Of a stretch of 64,000 bases of DNA, positions 18,986 through 31,299 are shown piece by piece (the stretch's first letter is position 1; each line of letters begins with the position of its first letter). A program made the position numbers and the translations under genes. Location: contig NC_080572.1 of NCBI RefSeq assembly GCF_030247185.1, forward strand, positions 233,059,336 through 233,123,335, written 5' to 3'. The stretch comes from Malaya genurostris (lineage: Eukaryota > Arthropoda > Insecta > Diptera > Culicidae). Below the pieces are notes generated by a model. That model made no database searches and was not told where the DNA came from. It worked only from the letters and a program-made list of their open reading frames with translations.

Positions 18986-20930
18986 TCAGCTCTTATATTT
19001 TTGGCCTTTGCTGAAAATTTAGAAGCTTCTGATTGAAAGCCAGCGAAAAATCTTCCACGATTTATGTCCAAACATACCTGCTATTGAAATTATAGACAGA
19101 AAAGAAACCATTCTTCCAGACTCAGGACATAATTCATTACTGACTTATAACAGCAAATAAAGAGCTCCGGCGTAACAACACACAATGTTGACATGACATA
19201 TAATATTTTATATGGAATTGAATTGGGATGCTAAGGGCATATTCAGGAGTGTTGTAGTTCTAGATGTGTAATTTATGTCAGTTACAAAACTTAAATCTGG
19301 ATTTTAAAACAAGAAAAACTGGCAGTCCCAGCAGTGTTTTACTCGTGTTTCAAATAGACAAAAAATATAACGGCATCGTAGACCAGTTTTAAATTTGACA
19401 GAAGAACTGGTCGAATAAATAAAACTAGAACGGCTTGCTGGGGAAACGTTTGTTCCAGTTTCTGTTCTATTATAGATCTTCCATATAGAACTTCTAGCTG
19501 TTGAATTTGCTCTAATGTTGAACGTCAGAATTTTCTGCGTAAAAAAACCATAATCTTGTTTCTGCACCCGAGTAGAATGGTATACCAAAATAAATACTAC
19601 ATTTTAAAGCAAGTTATAACGTAGAGTATTACGAAATAATTCCTATATTTTAATTTGAAAAGTAATTTATATGGAAGAATTTTTTTTCCGTTTATTATTC
19701 TTTTATTGAACAGTTTTCAAAGATGATTCTTACAATTCATTTTAAGAACCACCGCTGCATCAGTAACTGGCCGTCAGTTATTTATTTAGTTGAAAAAAAA
19801 ATTAACAAATAATAACTTTCGTAGCTTCGCAGTTCGTAGCTCTCAGTTTCGGGACGTTTCGAAGAAATTCGAGTCGCAAAGTCTTGATTCATTTCTCATA
19901 TTGTAGGTTTTCGGTAGTAAACCACACCGTGCAATAATATACAAATTACTAATACTCTTTACCCTCGTTCATATAAATATGCTCCCGAAACTCAAACATA
20001 AAATAAACAACGAATCTTATTCCATGATCGCATCGCCTACTTAGAGCGAATCCTAGACCGCGTACACGCAGAGAAAAAAATTGCAAATATAACCAAAGTT
20101 GGGTTCCACGAAACGATTTTTTTGTTAAAATAGTGACAAAAGAAAATCTGTTTTGATATAGAAAATATTGCTGCTTGAAACTACAAACATGATAATCAAT
20201 TTTACTCAGTGTGTCAAACGACATTTTGATAAAAGCAACAAATATTTCACTTGTGCGTTCCTGTCAATTTCTTGATAACCAATTTCACAGTGAATTCAAT
20301 TTGAAAAATTTGTTGTGAATGAACGAACTTTAGATAAAGTTAGGAATTGTTGCGCTTTGAATTCAAAAACTTTTTAGTTGAAATAAATTACCTTAAATTT
20401 AGCTATTTCAACTAACGCTTTTCTTTGTAGAAATAATACATTTTTGTTTGTTTTTAAAAATAAAATGATTTCTTTCAAACTAATTTACATGGCTATATTT
20501 TATACTACTTGCATTTTGATTTATATTGGTTTAAAAATTTCTAGAAAACAATTTTCTTTAATTTTGAATTTTTCCAAGACATTTGATCGTTTCGTCATTT
20601 CCGTTGCTACACGATCAAATTATTGACATACCGCAGTAAAGCCCTGTTTTTTTATTTTTATAGCATCCAAACAATTCGGTGCTCCATCAGTCCGGCCAAA
20701 ACAGAGAGACATTTCATCTCCTTTATTCTTTCTCGCACAGAAAAATATGAATGATCTTAAAATCTTTATCGAAGTAATCATAATATCAGAGAGTTTCTTG
20801 AAAGTGATATCAGGTAACATATTCCCAAAAAGTTGCAAATACTCATTAATTGAAAACGAATACGTTTAACTCTGTCAACTATATGCGAGCTGATGATCTA
20901 GAAATGTAAAGAAAAAAAACTTTCAAATTT
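18986..20930. other. Intergenic stretch downstream of ABCA gene 1
   Basis: No gene recognised. The part at about 20090-20440 has AACTAA/TTAGTTGAA-rich AT sequence resembling the interior of the CACGGAA-ended repeats elsewhere in the window, but I found no matching pair of ends. Confidence 0.35.
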
Positions 20931-20941
20931 TGCAAGAATAT

Positions 20942-20947
20942 TTTATT
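20942..20947 (-). terminator. Polyadenylation signal of ABCA gene 1
   Basis: AATAAA on the minus strand about 90 bases beyond the stop codon at 21036, the usual place for cleavage and polyadenylation. Gene 2 has a matching signal at a similar distance. Confidence 0.55.
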
Positions 20948-21035
20948 CAATAGAACTTGTCAATCATATTAGTATTTCACGTACAAAAATATCTAATAGA
21001 ACTGAATGTACTTCACAAATAAACGTATTTTCAAA

Positions 21036-24000
21036 TCACACTATTCTTTGGTATTTAGTGAAGAACAAAAACACCTGTTCTAGCGTAGTTTGTCCTAAAG
21101 CGTAATCTTCAATACCCAAACGCTGCTTCTGGGATTCCATCAAACCAAACATCTGCGACCATTTCAGATCCGTCTGTGGTACGTGGAAGCTTAAGGAATC
21201 CTGATATTGTTCCCTGCAACAACAAAATAATTGCAACTTTTGATCAGACACAAATTCGAAACTTACTTCAACACCGCTCCATTAAAAGTCGTCATAACAA
21301 ACGATTTTGTGGCTTCCACCTGCTGTGGTTGTAGCGTTCCGTCTACCGACTTCCCGATTTTAACAGTCAACAGGAAGCCTTTGGAAAATTTATTCTTCAA
21401 ATGTTGCGTTGATCCCAGACACTTGAACTCTCCGTTCACCATAATTGCCAAACGGGTGCACAAAGCCTCGCATTCTTCCATGCTGTGTGATGTCAGTACG
21501 ATCGACTTTCCTGCGCTTCGAACCTTGCAGATCATATCCCAGAATTGCCGCTTGGCTCCGGGATCCATTCCCGTTGTCGGTTCATCCAAATAAATCACCG
21601 ACGGATTACCCATCAATGCCAAAGCCGTACTTAACTTTCGTTTGTTACCGCCACTGTATTCCTTAGTCTTCTTGTCGATGTGTTTCATAAAGTTCAAATC
21701 TTCTGCCAGTGTAACCGAGACTTTCGAAATGTCTACCTTGCGGACCCCTCGTAGCAAGGCATAGATTTTCAGAGTTTCTCTACCGGTAAGATTCTCAAGC
21801 AGTGCGTCGAACTGAGGACAGTAGCCAATGTTTTGGTGAACGGCACTCATGTTCGATTTTAAACTGATTCCTTTAACCCAAGAACCTCCGGATGAGAAAC
21901 TTTCATCGCCAGTCATCATTTTAAAGGTGGTGGTTTTTCCAGCCCCATTTATTCCAAGCAGTCCAAAGCACTCGGCACGTTGAACTGCTAGCGATATATT
22001 GTTTACTGCTAGAAAATTCTTGTAGTATTTGGTAAGATCCTTCATTACCAGATTGTAATTACTTATATCTGCCATTGACATCATTTGAACTCGCTTCTTT
22101 TCCGCTAAAACGTCTGAGTCCTCTCCGGTATTCGAAGGCGCTGACGTTTGTCTGTTGTGTCTCTGGAATTTCTGCATCAATCTCGCAACGAATCGATACT
22201 CGAATGCGAGAATCAAAACAAACGCAGAAATGCCAACGATAGTCAGCGTTAGGAGATGTCGAATAATGCCAAGTTCGTCCAAAGAATAGAGATCCGGAAT
22301 GCAGCAATCTGGCTTTTCACCGCACATATCTTCTATCCTGCATCCTAATTTCAAATCACAAAGTTTTTGGCAGTATGATTTAGTGTTTACTATTTGATTC
22401 ATATTGTTCAATCCATGTGTCAAGGCAAAATTCGGAAACAACATAAACAACCACTCCAACCCCCTTGCCACATCCTGCAGATTGATACCAGGGAACTTGA
22501 GCAAAACAATTGCCGTAAAGAAAATTGATCCTGAGGCGATGTTCAGTAACATAACTATGACGAATCCAGTTGCAGGGGTTTTGAACAAAAACGAACTTAG
22601 ATAGGTTGTAGGTAGGAAAGCAATTCCAAAAAAGATTAAAAGAAGGAAGATGTTGCCCAGCTCACTGAACGAAGACCATCCTTCTTCCTGGAATGCCGCC
22701 AGAGTTCCGATGTAGATAAGGCTTGTGACGATGAACATAGCGAAATCCCACGCAAAGGCAACTCCCCAAAATAGCAAAATATTCGTTCCACTCACGTACT
22801 GGAGCAACTTTGCTCGTGAAGTCCGCTCTCGAATGTAGAACAGTATGTACATAGCAGCTACGAAGGCCATGGCAAATCCCGTATTGAAAACTAACTGGAA
22901 GCCTTTGTTCATTCCAGTGTTCACGGTTTCGAACTTATTTGAGATATTAAAGGGAAGCGGTTTGTTGACCACGGTGAGTTCGCAGGTCGGACAACTCGAA
23001 CTCAAGACAGCGTTGTACAGCAGAGATAGTGCCAATGGGGCAGTATGATATCCTTTGTTGTTGAACCATGCAGTGTAGTTCTCGGCGAAAGTCGCCCCAA
23101 CCATGTAACGGATGTTGACTTCCGAAATTGACTCTACAGACTAAGTTGATTGTGTGATAAAGACGTTGTGGTTAAGAGATTCTTTCATTGCTACTTACCC
23201 GGTTGAGGATGTAATCAACCATCGGTTCCGTAATTGTGTCCAATCGATGTGAACCTCCAATGCTTCTAAACTGTTGTTGGTAAGATTTAACGTTTGGATC
23301 TTTGGAATTGCCTTCCAATACGGTAACTGTTCTCTTGTAAGAGTCCATAGTCATTGTCAGTGGAGGTAGGTCTTCATCGGCGGCAATAGATCGGGTTATA
23401 ATAAATGTTAGAACCACGAAAAGTACCGGTATTAGGTTCCGAATGATCAGTTGAATCCAGGAACGAATGGTAGATAGGACTTTCTTCAGAATTTGTGCTT
23501 TTACTTGATTCACCATAAGCTGGACACCTCTCAGAAGCTGAATGTTGTTTAACGAGTCTGAAATTTGAGTAATGTTCAAAATTAATCAAACGAAAATCAT
23601 AATTATGGCACTTACAGCTCTGACCGACAGTATCAATAGTTGTTCCATTTGGGTTAACAGTATCCTGTAAAGTATCACTTCCTGCTCTGTAAAGTAAAAT
23701 GGTAATATTTTAAACAGTATCATCGTGTTGAAACCTACTTCAAAAACACTTCTTCCATGGTGGTCAACGAAATGCCATAGCTAGTGATTCCGCATCGCTC
23801 CATTTGTGTCTCCAATTCTTCCAACATAGCTTGGAACAGTTTTATGTAATCTTCCTTCAACACAAATGACAATTCCGAGCCAATATCTGTCTTAATTCGA
23901 ACATCCGGGATATATCGTCTCAAAATTTTGCATAGCAATTCTCTGTTGCAGTTTGGTCCTTTCACGCAGATTAGTCTGTAGCCAACGCCAAATGTTTTCT

Positions 24001-26697
24001 TGAGGAAGAAGGGCGATCCTACAGTTTTGAGAATCCCATCTGCCATGATTGCAATGCGATCTCCTAGAACATCAGCCTCATCCATGAAATGTGTTGACAG
24101 AAGCATCGTTCTGCCCTTTTTTTCACGCTGCAACAAATCCCAAAGAGCCCGTCTCGCCGATGGATCCATTCCCGAAGTTGGTTCATCCAGCAAGACTACT
24201 TTCGATCCACCACAAAGAGCAATCCCAACTGCAAGTCTTCGTTTCATACCTCCGGACAATGTCTGCGACTGTGCGTTTCGTTTGTCTACCAATTCCAATC
24301 GTTCCAGGTACTGGTCTGTCTCCGATGCTAAGTTTGCCTTGGAGATTCCTTTCAGTCTACCAAAAAAGTTCAAATGCTCTGCGACAGTCATCTCATTGAA
24401 CAGCACATTGTGTTGCGGACATAATCCCAATGATTGTCGTACTCCCTCAATATCCGTTCGAATGTCATGTCCGTTTAGGTAAGCCGTTCCCGACGAAGGA
24501 GAAAACATACCGGTCATCATGGACATGGTCGTTGTCTTGCCAGCTCCGTTGTGTCCAAGCAGAACTGTTATCTGATCTTCAAACATCTTTAGATTCAGTC
24601 CTTCGACGGCAACCCTCCCACCGCTGAACACCTTCCTTAGATTCCTAATCTCAACACCAGCATGTGCCGAAGTTGGTTCCTCCTCGAAATACTTGGACAC
24701 TTGTCGCCGGATTCTTCCGGAAGGTTGGTCAATTACTTTCTGTTTCCACCAGCATTCCCCTTTGAACAGGAAATACCAAGGCTTTGCTACACCAAACGCT
24801 CCAGGCATAACTTGCTCGACATACAGCGCAATCAAAAGGTAGATCAATGCATCGACCAGGAGCATAACCAGCACTAAACCGACGCTCAACCCATCGTCTA
24901 CGGTGGCCGGTGTGAACAAGCTGGACCACCGCAGCCCCAGTTGATTCGCTTCCATACGCATTGTGTCCAGGATGCCGAACGACATGGCCGAGTTGTGGAA
25001 CAAACACCAGCCGAGCTTGGAACCGGTGCTCATCTCGTCGTAATTACTTGACGTAATATTGAATGGCATCTGAAACACGAACCACATCAGACCGGCGATT
25101 CCGGCAGCCATGTTTGCTGTTCATCAAGGATTATAGTTAAAAGATGCAGAATTACGCTTAGTGTTTGAATGTTACTCACCTCTACTAAAGAAGACGCTCA
25201 TCATGAAGCAGAAACAGATTGTGGCAGTGCTGTAAGTAAACAGAAAGAACCAAACGGCCGTCCAGTCGGAGTACTCCAAGATGGAAGCATTGTTTACTGA
25301 GACCTGGTGGAAAGGTGTTGGTGCAGAAAATAAATGTAACACTTTAGGTATGTCTCAGAAAGGATCTATTCTGTTGAACAGATATTTTATAGTTTTGAAT
25401 TGAATTGTATCAATTGATGAATGAAACAACTAAAATAATTGTGCTTGATGTTCTTGATAGAATCAAGATCAATACTTACGCAAAGTAGGATCGTTATAAG
25501 CGAAATAGAAATTATCAGCAGCAAGATGTTTTTCACGAACCACGCGCTCCAGTGCAGCCAACCGGACAGTCCCATAATCTTCATAGCTTCCTTCAGCTGC
25601 AGTTCCTTTTCGATTGTTATGTGCTTCACCATGACGATGCATGGGTAGAAAAATGACAGCAGGATGATTAGGGCTAGCAGCTGTTCCAGTGCTTGCAAAA
25701 TGGGGTCATCGTAGTACGGAGGGTACGGAATACGCTGCCAAGGTTTGATATTGGAGAGATAAATATAACAAGGATCACAAATTTAGCCATCTGATTGTAA
25801 AATGTGATCACATCATAAACATTAGAAATGTTTTTCGTTACAACAAAAGAGAACAATCCCAACGAAGAAGTAGACAATGTAGAAGAACGTATTGTACTTA
25901 CACTGACAAACACAGGTGGCAGATCGACCTCCGGAGAGCGCTGCTTGATGATGGCCTTTGAGAGGGCACTCTGAACCGAAAGAAATCCTTCAGCAGCATA
26001 ATTTGGATCACCACCAGTGTTATCAAAAGATTCACGTAATCGGGGAGAAAATGGCACCATTAGGAGCCTCGTTTTCCAGTTGGATCCCAATGATCCAAAT
26101 GATCCTCGAAGCTCACCAGGAAATCTCAGAGCAAAGTTCAATTTATCCGGCAGGCCTGTGGATATGGACTGAAAAATCCTAACATAAGAAAAGAATTACA
26201 AACACTGAACGTAAATCGTATGTCGCACCGCCAGCGAATCATCGAACTCTATTCCAACCAGCGTATTTTGGATCATCAGAGCAGATTCCATTGCTCGTGC
26301 ATTGACGAATCCCTTATGTGTAAAGTTTCTATTCGGTGTGTTCATGAATTCAGCCGCTTCCGCCACTATTGCATCCAACAAAGGGTTTTTCGGGGAGTAC
26401 GCTAACTCTAGTGTTGTACCACCTAGAAAGCTGAAGTAAGAGACCAAACGCTAATAATGAATCAAACAGCTCAACGAGTCAATCATCTTACTTTATAAAA
26501 TATCCCGTTGATATCGGTCTAAAAATTGTACTCTTCTCTACTAAATTTGGTTCAACCAACACTCGGACCATCAGCAGAACCGAACAGCAAAGCACTGGTA
26601 TGAGAATTTCGAACAAAGTTTGCAAATAGTGCCGCTTCTGGATGATCCAGTTTTTCCCCAGCAGCAATAAGAACTTATCCCAGATGGTGGTAGTCAT
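21036..26697 (-). CDS. ABCA-type full transporter (ABCA3-like), complete, ten exons
   Basis: Coding exons on the minus strand: 26492-26697, 26200-26430, 25902-26178, 25480-25734, 25180-25303, 23739-25116, 23616-23686, 23199-23557, 21267-23140 and 21036-21213. All junctions use GT...AG with compatible phases, giving 4953 nt and about 1650 residues, normal for the family. Exon 1 has the first membrane segment (LFEILIPVLCC). Exons 2-4 give the first extracellular loop, and exons 4-6 more membrane segments. NBD1 is in exon 6: Walker A GHNGAGKTTT (about 552), LSGGMK (about 651), VVLLDEP (about 675) and STHFMDE (about 707). Exon 8 starts the second half (NLIPVLFVVLTFIIT). Exon 9 has the second loop, five or so membrane segments and NBD2 (Walker A GINGAGKTTT near 1363, YSGGNK, VIYLDEP, TSHSMEE). 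Exon 10 has the conserved tail with QTTLEQVFLFFTK. Family members move lipids across cell or organelle membranes using ATP; the substrate here is unknown. The donor of exon 2 and acceptor of exon 3 are the least certain junctions. Confidence 0.92.
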
Positions 26698-26869
26698 GGT
26701 TGAATTTTGCTAAACAGGACGCGCGGAAGTAGCTGCAAAAACAACTGAGACGGTTGTAACTACATAAAGTGTTATCAATTTATATGCAATTTCTTTAGAA
26801 TTTAAAAGCACAACTTTTCATTAGTACTCAACGACAACAGACTGTAAAATAAACTGTTTTAATCCACTT

Positions 26870-28500
26870 GGTGGCGAAATGATGCCTTTCTCATATTATT
26901 CGATATCACCTATATATTAGAGCGGGATTCATTAGAAAATACTACAAATTAAAACAGCTTGGCAAACAGTCTTGATGATTTCTTTTGTATAATACTACCA
27001 AGGATGGCTTTTATCGTATCAAAGAACGCTCACTGGCAACTCTTCAAGGATTGAATCAGTGCCATCAAAGAGAGACGGATATCATCACAACAACAAAAAT
27101 CCGGCATGGCTCATTTAACCTAGATTCGATTTTCTGCGATAATTGTCAACTTGCGATTCTCTCTTGGGAAATTCCACACAGCAACGATCATTATCAGACT
27201 GTAAATTTTTTTAAAGGCGTGAAATACTCAGAGTATGAAGTGGAGCGAAGAAATGTAGCAAAATTCTCTCACGATTCATGCATTGAGAGACTCGAGTTCA
27301 AGTAGCATCTTCTACCGGATTAAAAATGTTGTATACAATATAGATAGCAATATAGCAGCTTCTGTCAAATCACCAACACTGAATACTACTACATTTATAT
27401 CACTATTCGAGAAAATGAAGTGAACTCCATTTTAAAGGTTTTGGCTACTATTTCCGGTATTTCCGAAACAGAAGACTATATACTGTCGTAGTGAAATTCG
27501 GTTCATCCAACCATCAAATAATATGAACTTTGAACTGAAAAAGTTCTAAGTCCAGTTTAAAAGAATCTCTGCTTCTTTGATTTAGATAAAGGTTTGAAAT
27601 AAAGGACAGATTCAGTATAACCAAAACCAGTTCAGTATTCCTTAAACTAGTCCAACTTAGAAGATTTTTTCACGATTTTCTACGACGGTTTGAAATTTTA
27701 ACTTGTAACTCTAGAACCGCAAGTCGGACTTGGATAAAGGTCAGCATATAGTTCATGGGACTTTTATTCAAATCTGCTTATGTGTTTATTGGGTCATAGA
27801 CTATCATGACCGACAAACTAAAGAAAATATTTAGCCAATTTAGAAAATTCACTACTCAACACATGGTAACTAATGAGAAAAATACTTTTGAAATAGACAT
27901 ATCTACCCTGAGCACCCTTTATCTGTGGTTCCGGAAGTTGGATCTGAATGGAAATCTATTTTTATGGCATCTTTAGACGTTTCAGTTGAATCTGAGAAAA
28001 ATCGTTTAAGTTTCGGAAAAAGTGAGTGACACTATTTCCTTTTTTAAACATATGCCAGCCTGTAACTGCGGAACTGGTAATCGAATTAGGTTGGAATTCA
28101 GGAACCTTGTATGAAACTATAATAACCGAGACGTTTGAATTTGCATTTGTGGAAATTGGTTCAACATACTTTGACTAAAACTAGTTAGTGACAATAATTT
28201 CATATCTTTTGATGCATATCACCCTGTGATTCTGAAACTAGAATTCGGACCCAGATGATATTCATCAATTTTGTACTGGACCTTTCAATTTGAATCTAAG
28301 TTTCTGAGAATCGGTTCAATCAGCTGCCATTAATTTGTCTTTTCTGGGTTATTTAATTCCGGAACCACAAGACCTTCCATTTGAATCTTGGTTTGTGAAA
28401 ATCGGTTCAGCCATCTCCGAGAAAATTCAGTGACAATATTTATCACACACACACACCTGCTTATTGATGATCTCGACGAACTGATTCGAATGGCATATGA
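26870..28500. repeat. Mosquito-type dispersed repeat with AAAGGTC-containing modules
   Basis: The left end reads TTAATCCACTTGGTGG...GCCTTTCTCAT, and the right end runs into CACACACACA then GATCTCGACGAACTG and CGAATGGCATATGA. In between are several diverged copies of a module: a phrase like GAACCGATTTTCACAAAC, then ATTCAAATGAAAGGTC, then a GATCCGACTTCCGGTTCCGG-type phrase. The same ends and modules recur at 31.0, 32.0, 40.1-41.7, 48.0-48.5 and 51.9-54.1 kb. The block 26998-27385 inside it is the separate repeat shared with 17-19 kb. There is no coding frame. Confidence 0.6.
26998..27385. repeat. Dispersed repeat block without the transposon (empty-site copy of 17-19 kb)
   Basis: Homologous to 17022-18985 but lacking both the 17587-18844 transposon and the approximately 295-base segment. 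At the position of the transposon it reads GAAATGTAGCAAAATTCTCTC, i.e. the uninterrupted site (see findings). Confidence 0.72.
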
Positions 28501-28603
28501 AACTTCAATAATAATTCTTTGAGAATTATGGATGCATCAGAAACAACCGTGTAGTTCGTTGGTGTCCATGATCGAAAGCAACAGCAGAATTTTGACACAA
28601 AAC

Positions 28604-28673
28604 ATAATCACAAAAAGCAGTGTGCCTTAATTTTATATTATATTATTGAATAAAAAAAAATAATCACAAAAAG
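28604..28673 (+). mobile_element. 42-bp 5'-truncated non-LTR copy with 14-bp target duplication
   Basis: The core 28618-28659 begins CAGTGTGCCTTAATTTTATA and ends TTGAATAAAAAAAA. It matches the last bases of the minus-strand retrotransposon at 7.0-7.03 kb (GCAGTGTGCCTTAAAATTAT ... TTGAATAAAAA). On both sides lies the same 14-mer, ATAATCACAAAAAG (28604-28617 and 28660-28673). This is a severely truncated insertion produced by target-primed reverse transcription, or a SINE-like offspring sharing that 3' end. Confidence 0.85.
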
Positions 28674-28769
28674 TTCAGAACCTGCTCTATGGCATTATTA
28701 ATCCGTTATTAAATTTTTGCAAATCGACTTTAAACTTTGAAATTTTTTTCAGTATAACATTTAAATAGA

Positions 28770-28870
28770 CGAACTTCGCGCCAAATCGCGTTTGGATTTA
28801 GCAGCATTCTCTCAGATTTGAATGAAACTTTCTCGACATATAGACTATCACAAAAAGCCACTTTTCTTAC
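28770..28870 (+). repeat. Dispersed repeat fragment, relative of 62970-63080
   Basis: The phrase GACGAACTTCGCGCCAAATC followed by CTCTCAGATTTGAATG recurs in diverged form at about 62975-63030 (GACGAATTTCGCGTCTAAATC ... CTCTCAGATTTT). No ends or coding function are visible. Confidence 0.45.
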
Positions 28871-28879
28871 TTTGTTTTT

Positions 28880-29870
28880 TCCAAAATTGATCTTGAATTC
28901 TTTTGTACCATTTTGTTTTGCACAAAAAATAGTGCACAAGTCGAAAAATGAAAAATCCTACAAAAAATTGTTGTGGTAGTGATATTCAAAAAATCAGTTA
29001 AATTTTCGAATAAAAATATTGAAAATAAATACTCGATTTTAAATATTGTAAGCTAAATTAAAGAAACACCATTCATCATTTGAATGAAATTGTCCCAACA
29101 TAGATAATTATCTATGTTCCCTATCAACGTTACATATGTAGCAAAATTGGCAAAGGGAAAAAGTTTTTCTAACAAAAACTTTTTCTCGTTCAGCACTGAT
29201 ATTTTTTGGTAATATCTAACTAGCAATATGGTATTCAGTGTGAATTTTTCACAAATTGAGATTCATTGGAAGCATGGATGGTAATGACTTTCAGTTGAGT
29301 TTAGTTTGCGATAAAAAGACACTGGATAAAAGAAAAGTTTGGACAAGAAACAGTTCTTGTTAGAAAATTTTTTTTTCCTTAAAAGTGTCAATTTTGCAAT
29401 ATATGGACCGTCATATATTTTGGAACAAAAAATTGTCAAAATTAAAAATAAGGATTTTATTTGTAAATCGATTTTAAATTTTTTGGAATCAGTTTGTTCC
29501 AGTGTAGGACTTGACTGATTTTGATAATTCACTAGTAAAACCACTTTTCGTAGAATTTGTCGTTTTTCCATCATAACTATTTGAAAAAAAAAATAGTTCA
29601 AAAAAGTTTTGCCCTTTTCAAAAGACAGTCTAGATAAATTTTGGAAAAACAAAGTATGCAAAGTGGGGTCTAACAGAAGACGAAAATGACTATTTTTGTG
29701 AATTTTCTTAACGCTGTCGTTCATTATTATTCGAACAATATTTCGTATTTTTTTCGTGGAAAAATTTTCAGTAATATGTCTAAGAGGAAGTATTTTTTAA
29801 GTACGCTTCTTATAAATTAATGATTTGCGGTGTCCATTGTATCTCAGTGCAGACTAATCAGTCGGTCAAC
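28880..29870. other. AT-rich non-coding stretch
   Basis: Repetitive AT-rich DNA. The long minus-strand frame at 29263-29724 is biased to Lys, Phe and Leu, as expected from A/T runs, and matches nothing I know. Confidence 0.35.
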
Positions 29871-29872
29871 CA

Positions 29873-30444
29873 CACGGAGAACCCGCAGATCACAAAATTA
29901 CAATATTGCAATTGTTGTTTCACGCCCTGGTTGTTTCAATTAAAATGCTGTTGATTTAATTAACATATCTGTTGATTTTGTCATAACCATTCAGGTAACC
30001 GAAATTGCTGTCACTATATCCTTTGTGAGTTTAGTGACAAAGATATAAGCAGTTAATTAGGTAAAATTTCGTTGTTCAAGCAGTGAACGATTAACTGCCA
30101 ACCAAGAGGCTAACAGTAAAAAATATTTATTGCAATTGGCGTCTTAAGTTCAAATAACTGAATAATTGGTTGAAACAACTGAGACATTTTTTTGCTTTCA
30201 TGCATACAAGTAACTTTGCTGGGATTGTTCGCTCAGGCTGTTTGGCATTGCTTAACTGAAACGTTCCATTACTTGTTTGTGGTGCGTGTCTTTGTTGGGT
30301 GTCGTTGCTAAGCTGCCAGCACGATCAATCAAAAATGACAGATTAGTTAAAACAACAGTCGATTAGTTGTACCAAATTTTAACCAATCAAAATCAGAAAA
30401 ACAACTAATATTTTAGTTGTTTTGCGATGACTGGCTTTTCCGTG
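29873..30444. mobile_element. Non-autonomous element with CACGGA...TCCGTG ends
   Basis: The left end is CACGGAGAACCCGCAG and the right end, read inward, is CACGGAAAAGCCAGTC, an imperfect terminal inverted repeat of about 16 bases. The body is rich in TAGTTGTT and AACAACTAA words, like the interior of the 46721-47834 and 38938-39600 elements. Flanking dinucleotides are CA on both sides. No transposase is present. Confidence 0.6.
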
Positions 30445-30589
30445 CATGTTTGATTTTTTTAAATTTTTGGATTTTTTGGTGGTTGTATATAGTCAAAACT
30501 ACGATCCTTCACAAAAAAAAACCTGCCATTTTGTAGCTTCCCAAAGTAACAAAAATAGAAAAGGAAAACCTTGAGCTCTGGTATTTTTC

Positions 30590-30870
30590 ATTTCGAAAGT
30601 GTGTGCAAAATTTAATTATTGAATTACGACGGACTCGAAGCTTCGAGAAAAACGCGTTTAAAGTTTTAAATCGAAGGAAATTATTTATTTTTCTATGAGG
30701 TGCATAAGGTCCAACACTTTTCTTTCTATTTTGTCATAATAAAACATTTCAAGAATGTTTTGTCAAATTTTCAATTCAATCGAAATAGAGCACTTGGGCC
30801 TGTGCGCCGAGTTCTTGCCTCTTCGCAGTATGAGATAAACAAAGATAAAGTGCCATAACCAGTGCGGGAA
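30590..30870 (+). repeat. Dispersed repeat, relative of 50240-51700
   Basis: Phrases TCGAGAAAAACGCGTTTAAAG, CGAAGGAAA, CATTTCAAGAATGTTTTGTC and GGGCCTGTGCGCCGAG recur in the same order at 50249-51690, where a mariner interrupts them. No coding frame. Confidence 0.65.
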
Positions 30871-31299
30871 ACGAAACCAAAAGTTTGTTTAAAATGAAAC
30901 TCCTAAGTTGGTTCCTAAGACTGCAGATGTTTGCTGTGAATGTCGTGTGGATGAAAACCTTCACGTTGCCTGCTAGCCGGGCAGTCATATGTGAAAAAAA
31001 CCCTTCTTAATCCATCTAGTGGTGTGATAATGCCTTTCTCTTTCTTGAAAACAGTCTCCAAAAAATATTTTTTTTCTTTTTAGCAAATAATATGTGACAC
31101 TAACTTAGGCTCATTTTTGACACCAATTGATTCAGGTTTAATAAAGTAATTCACAAAAGCATGCTTCAGTGTTTATGTCACATAGTAGGCATCATTTTTC
31201 CAACCAAGCGCTTGACATTTGCGTTGCCTATTTCTATGAGAAAAGTGATCTCTGAATCTAAAAAAAAACCATCTTAGTCCACTTAGTGGAATTTTCTTA

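Noticed and set aside
24000..24482. 160-codon plus-strand frame over ABCA gene 1 NBD1 (and its twin at 57884-58366)
   Set aside because: It is the antisense shadow of the strongly conserved NBD1 coding sequence; its conservation between copies follows from the sense strand.
29263..29724. 153-codon minus-strand frame
   Set aside because: Composition is dominated by Lys, Phe, Leu and Asn from A/T runs; no motif, splice site or family resemblance.
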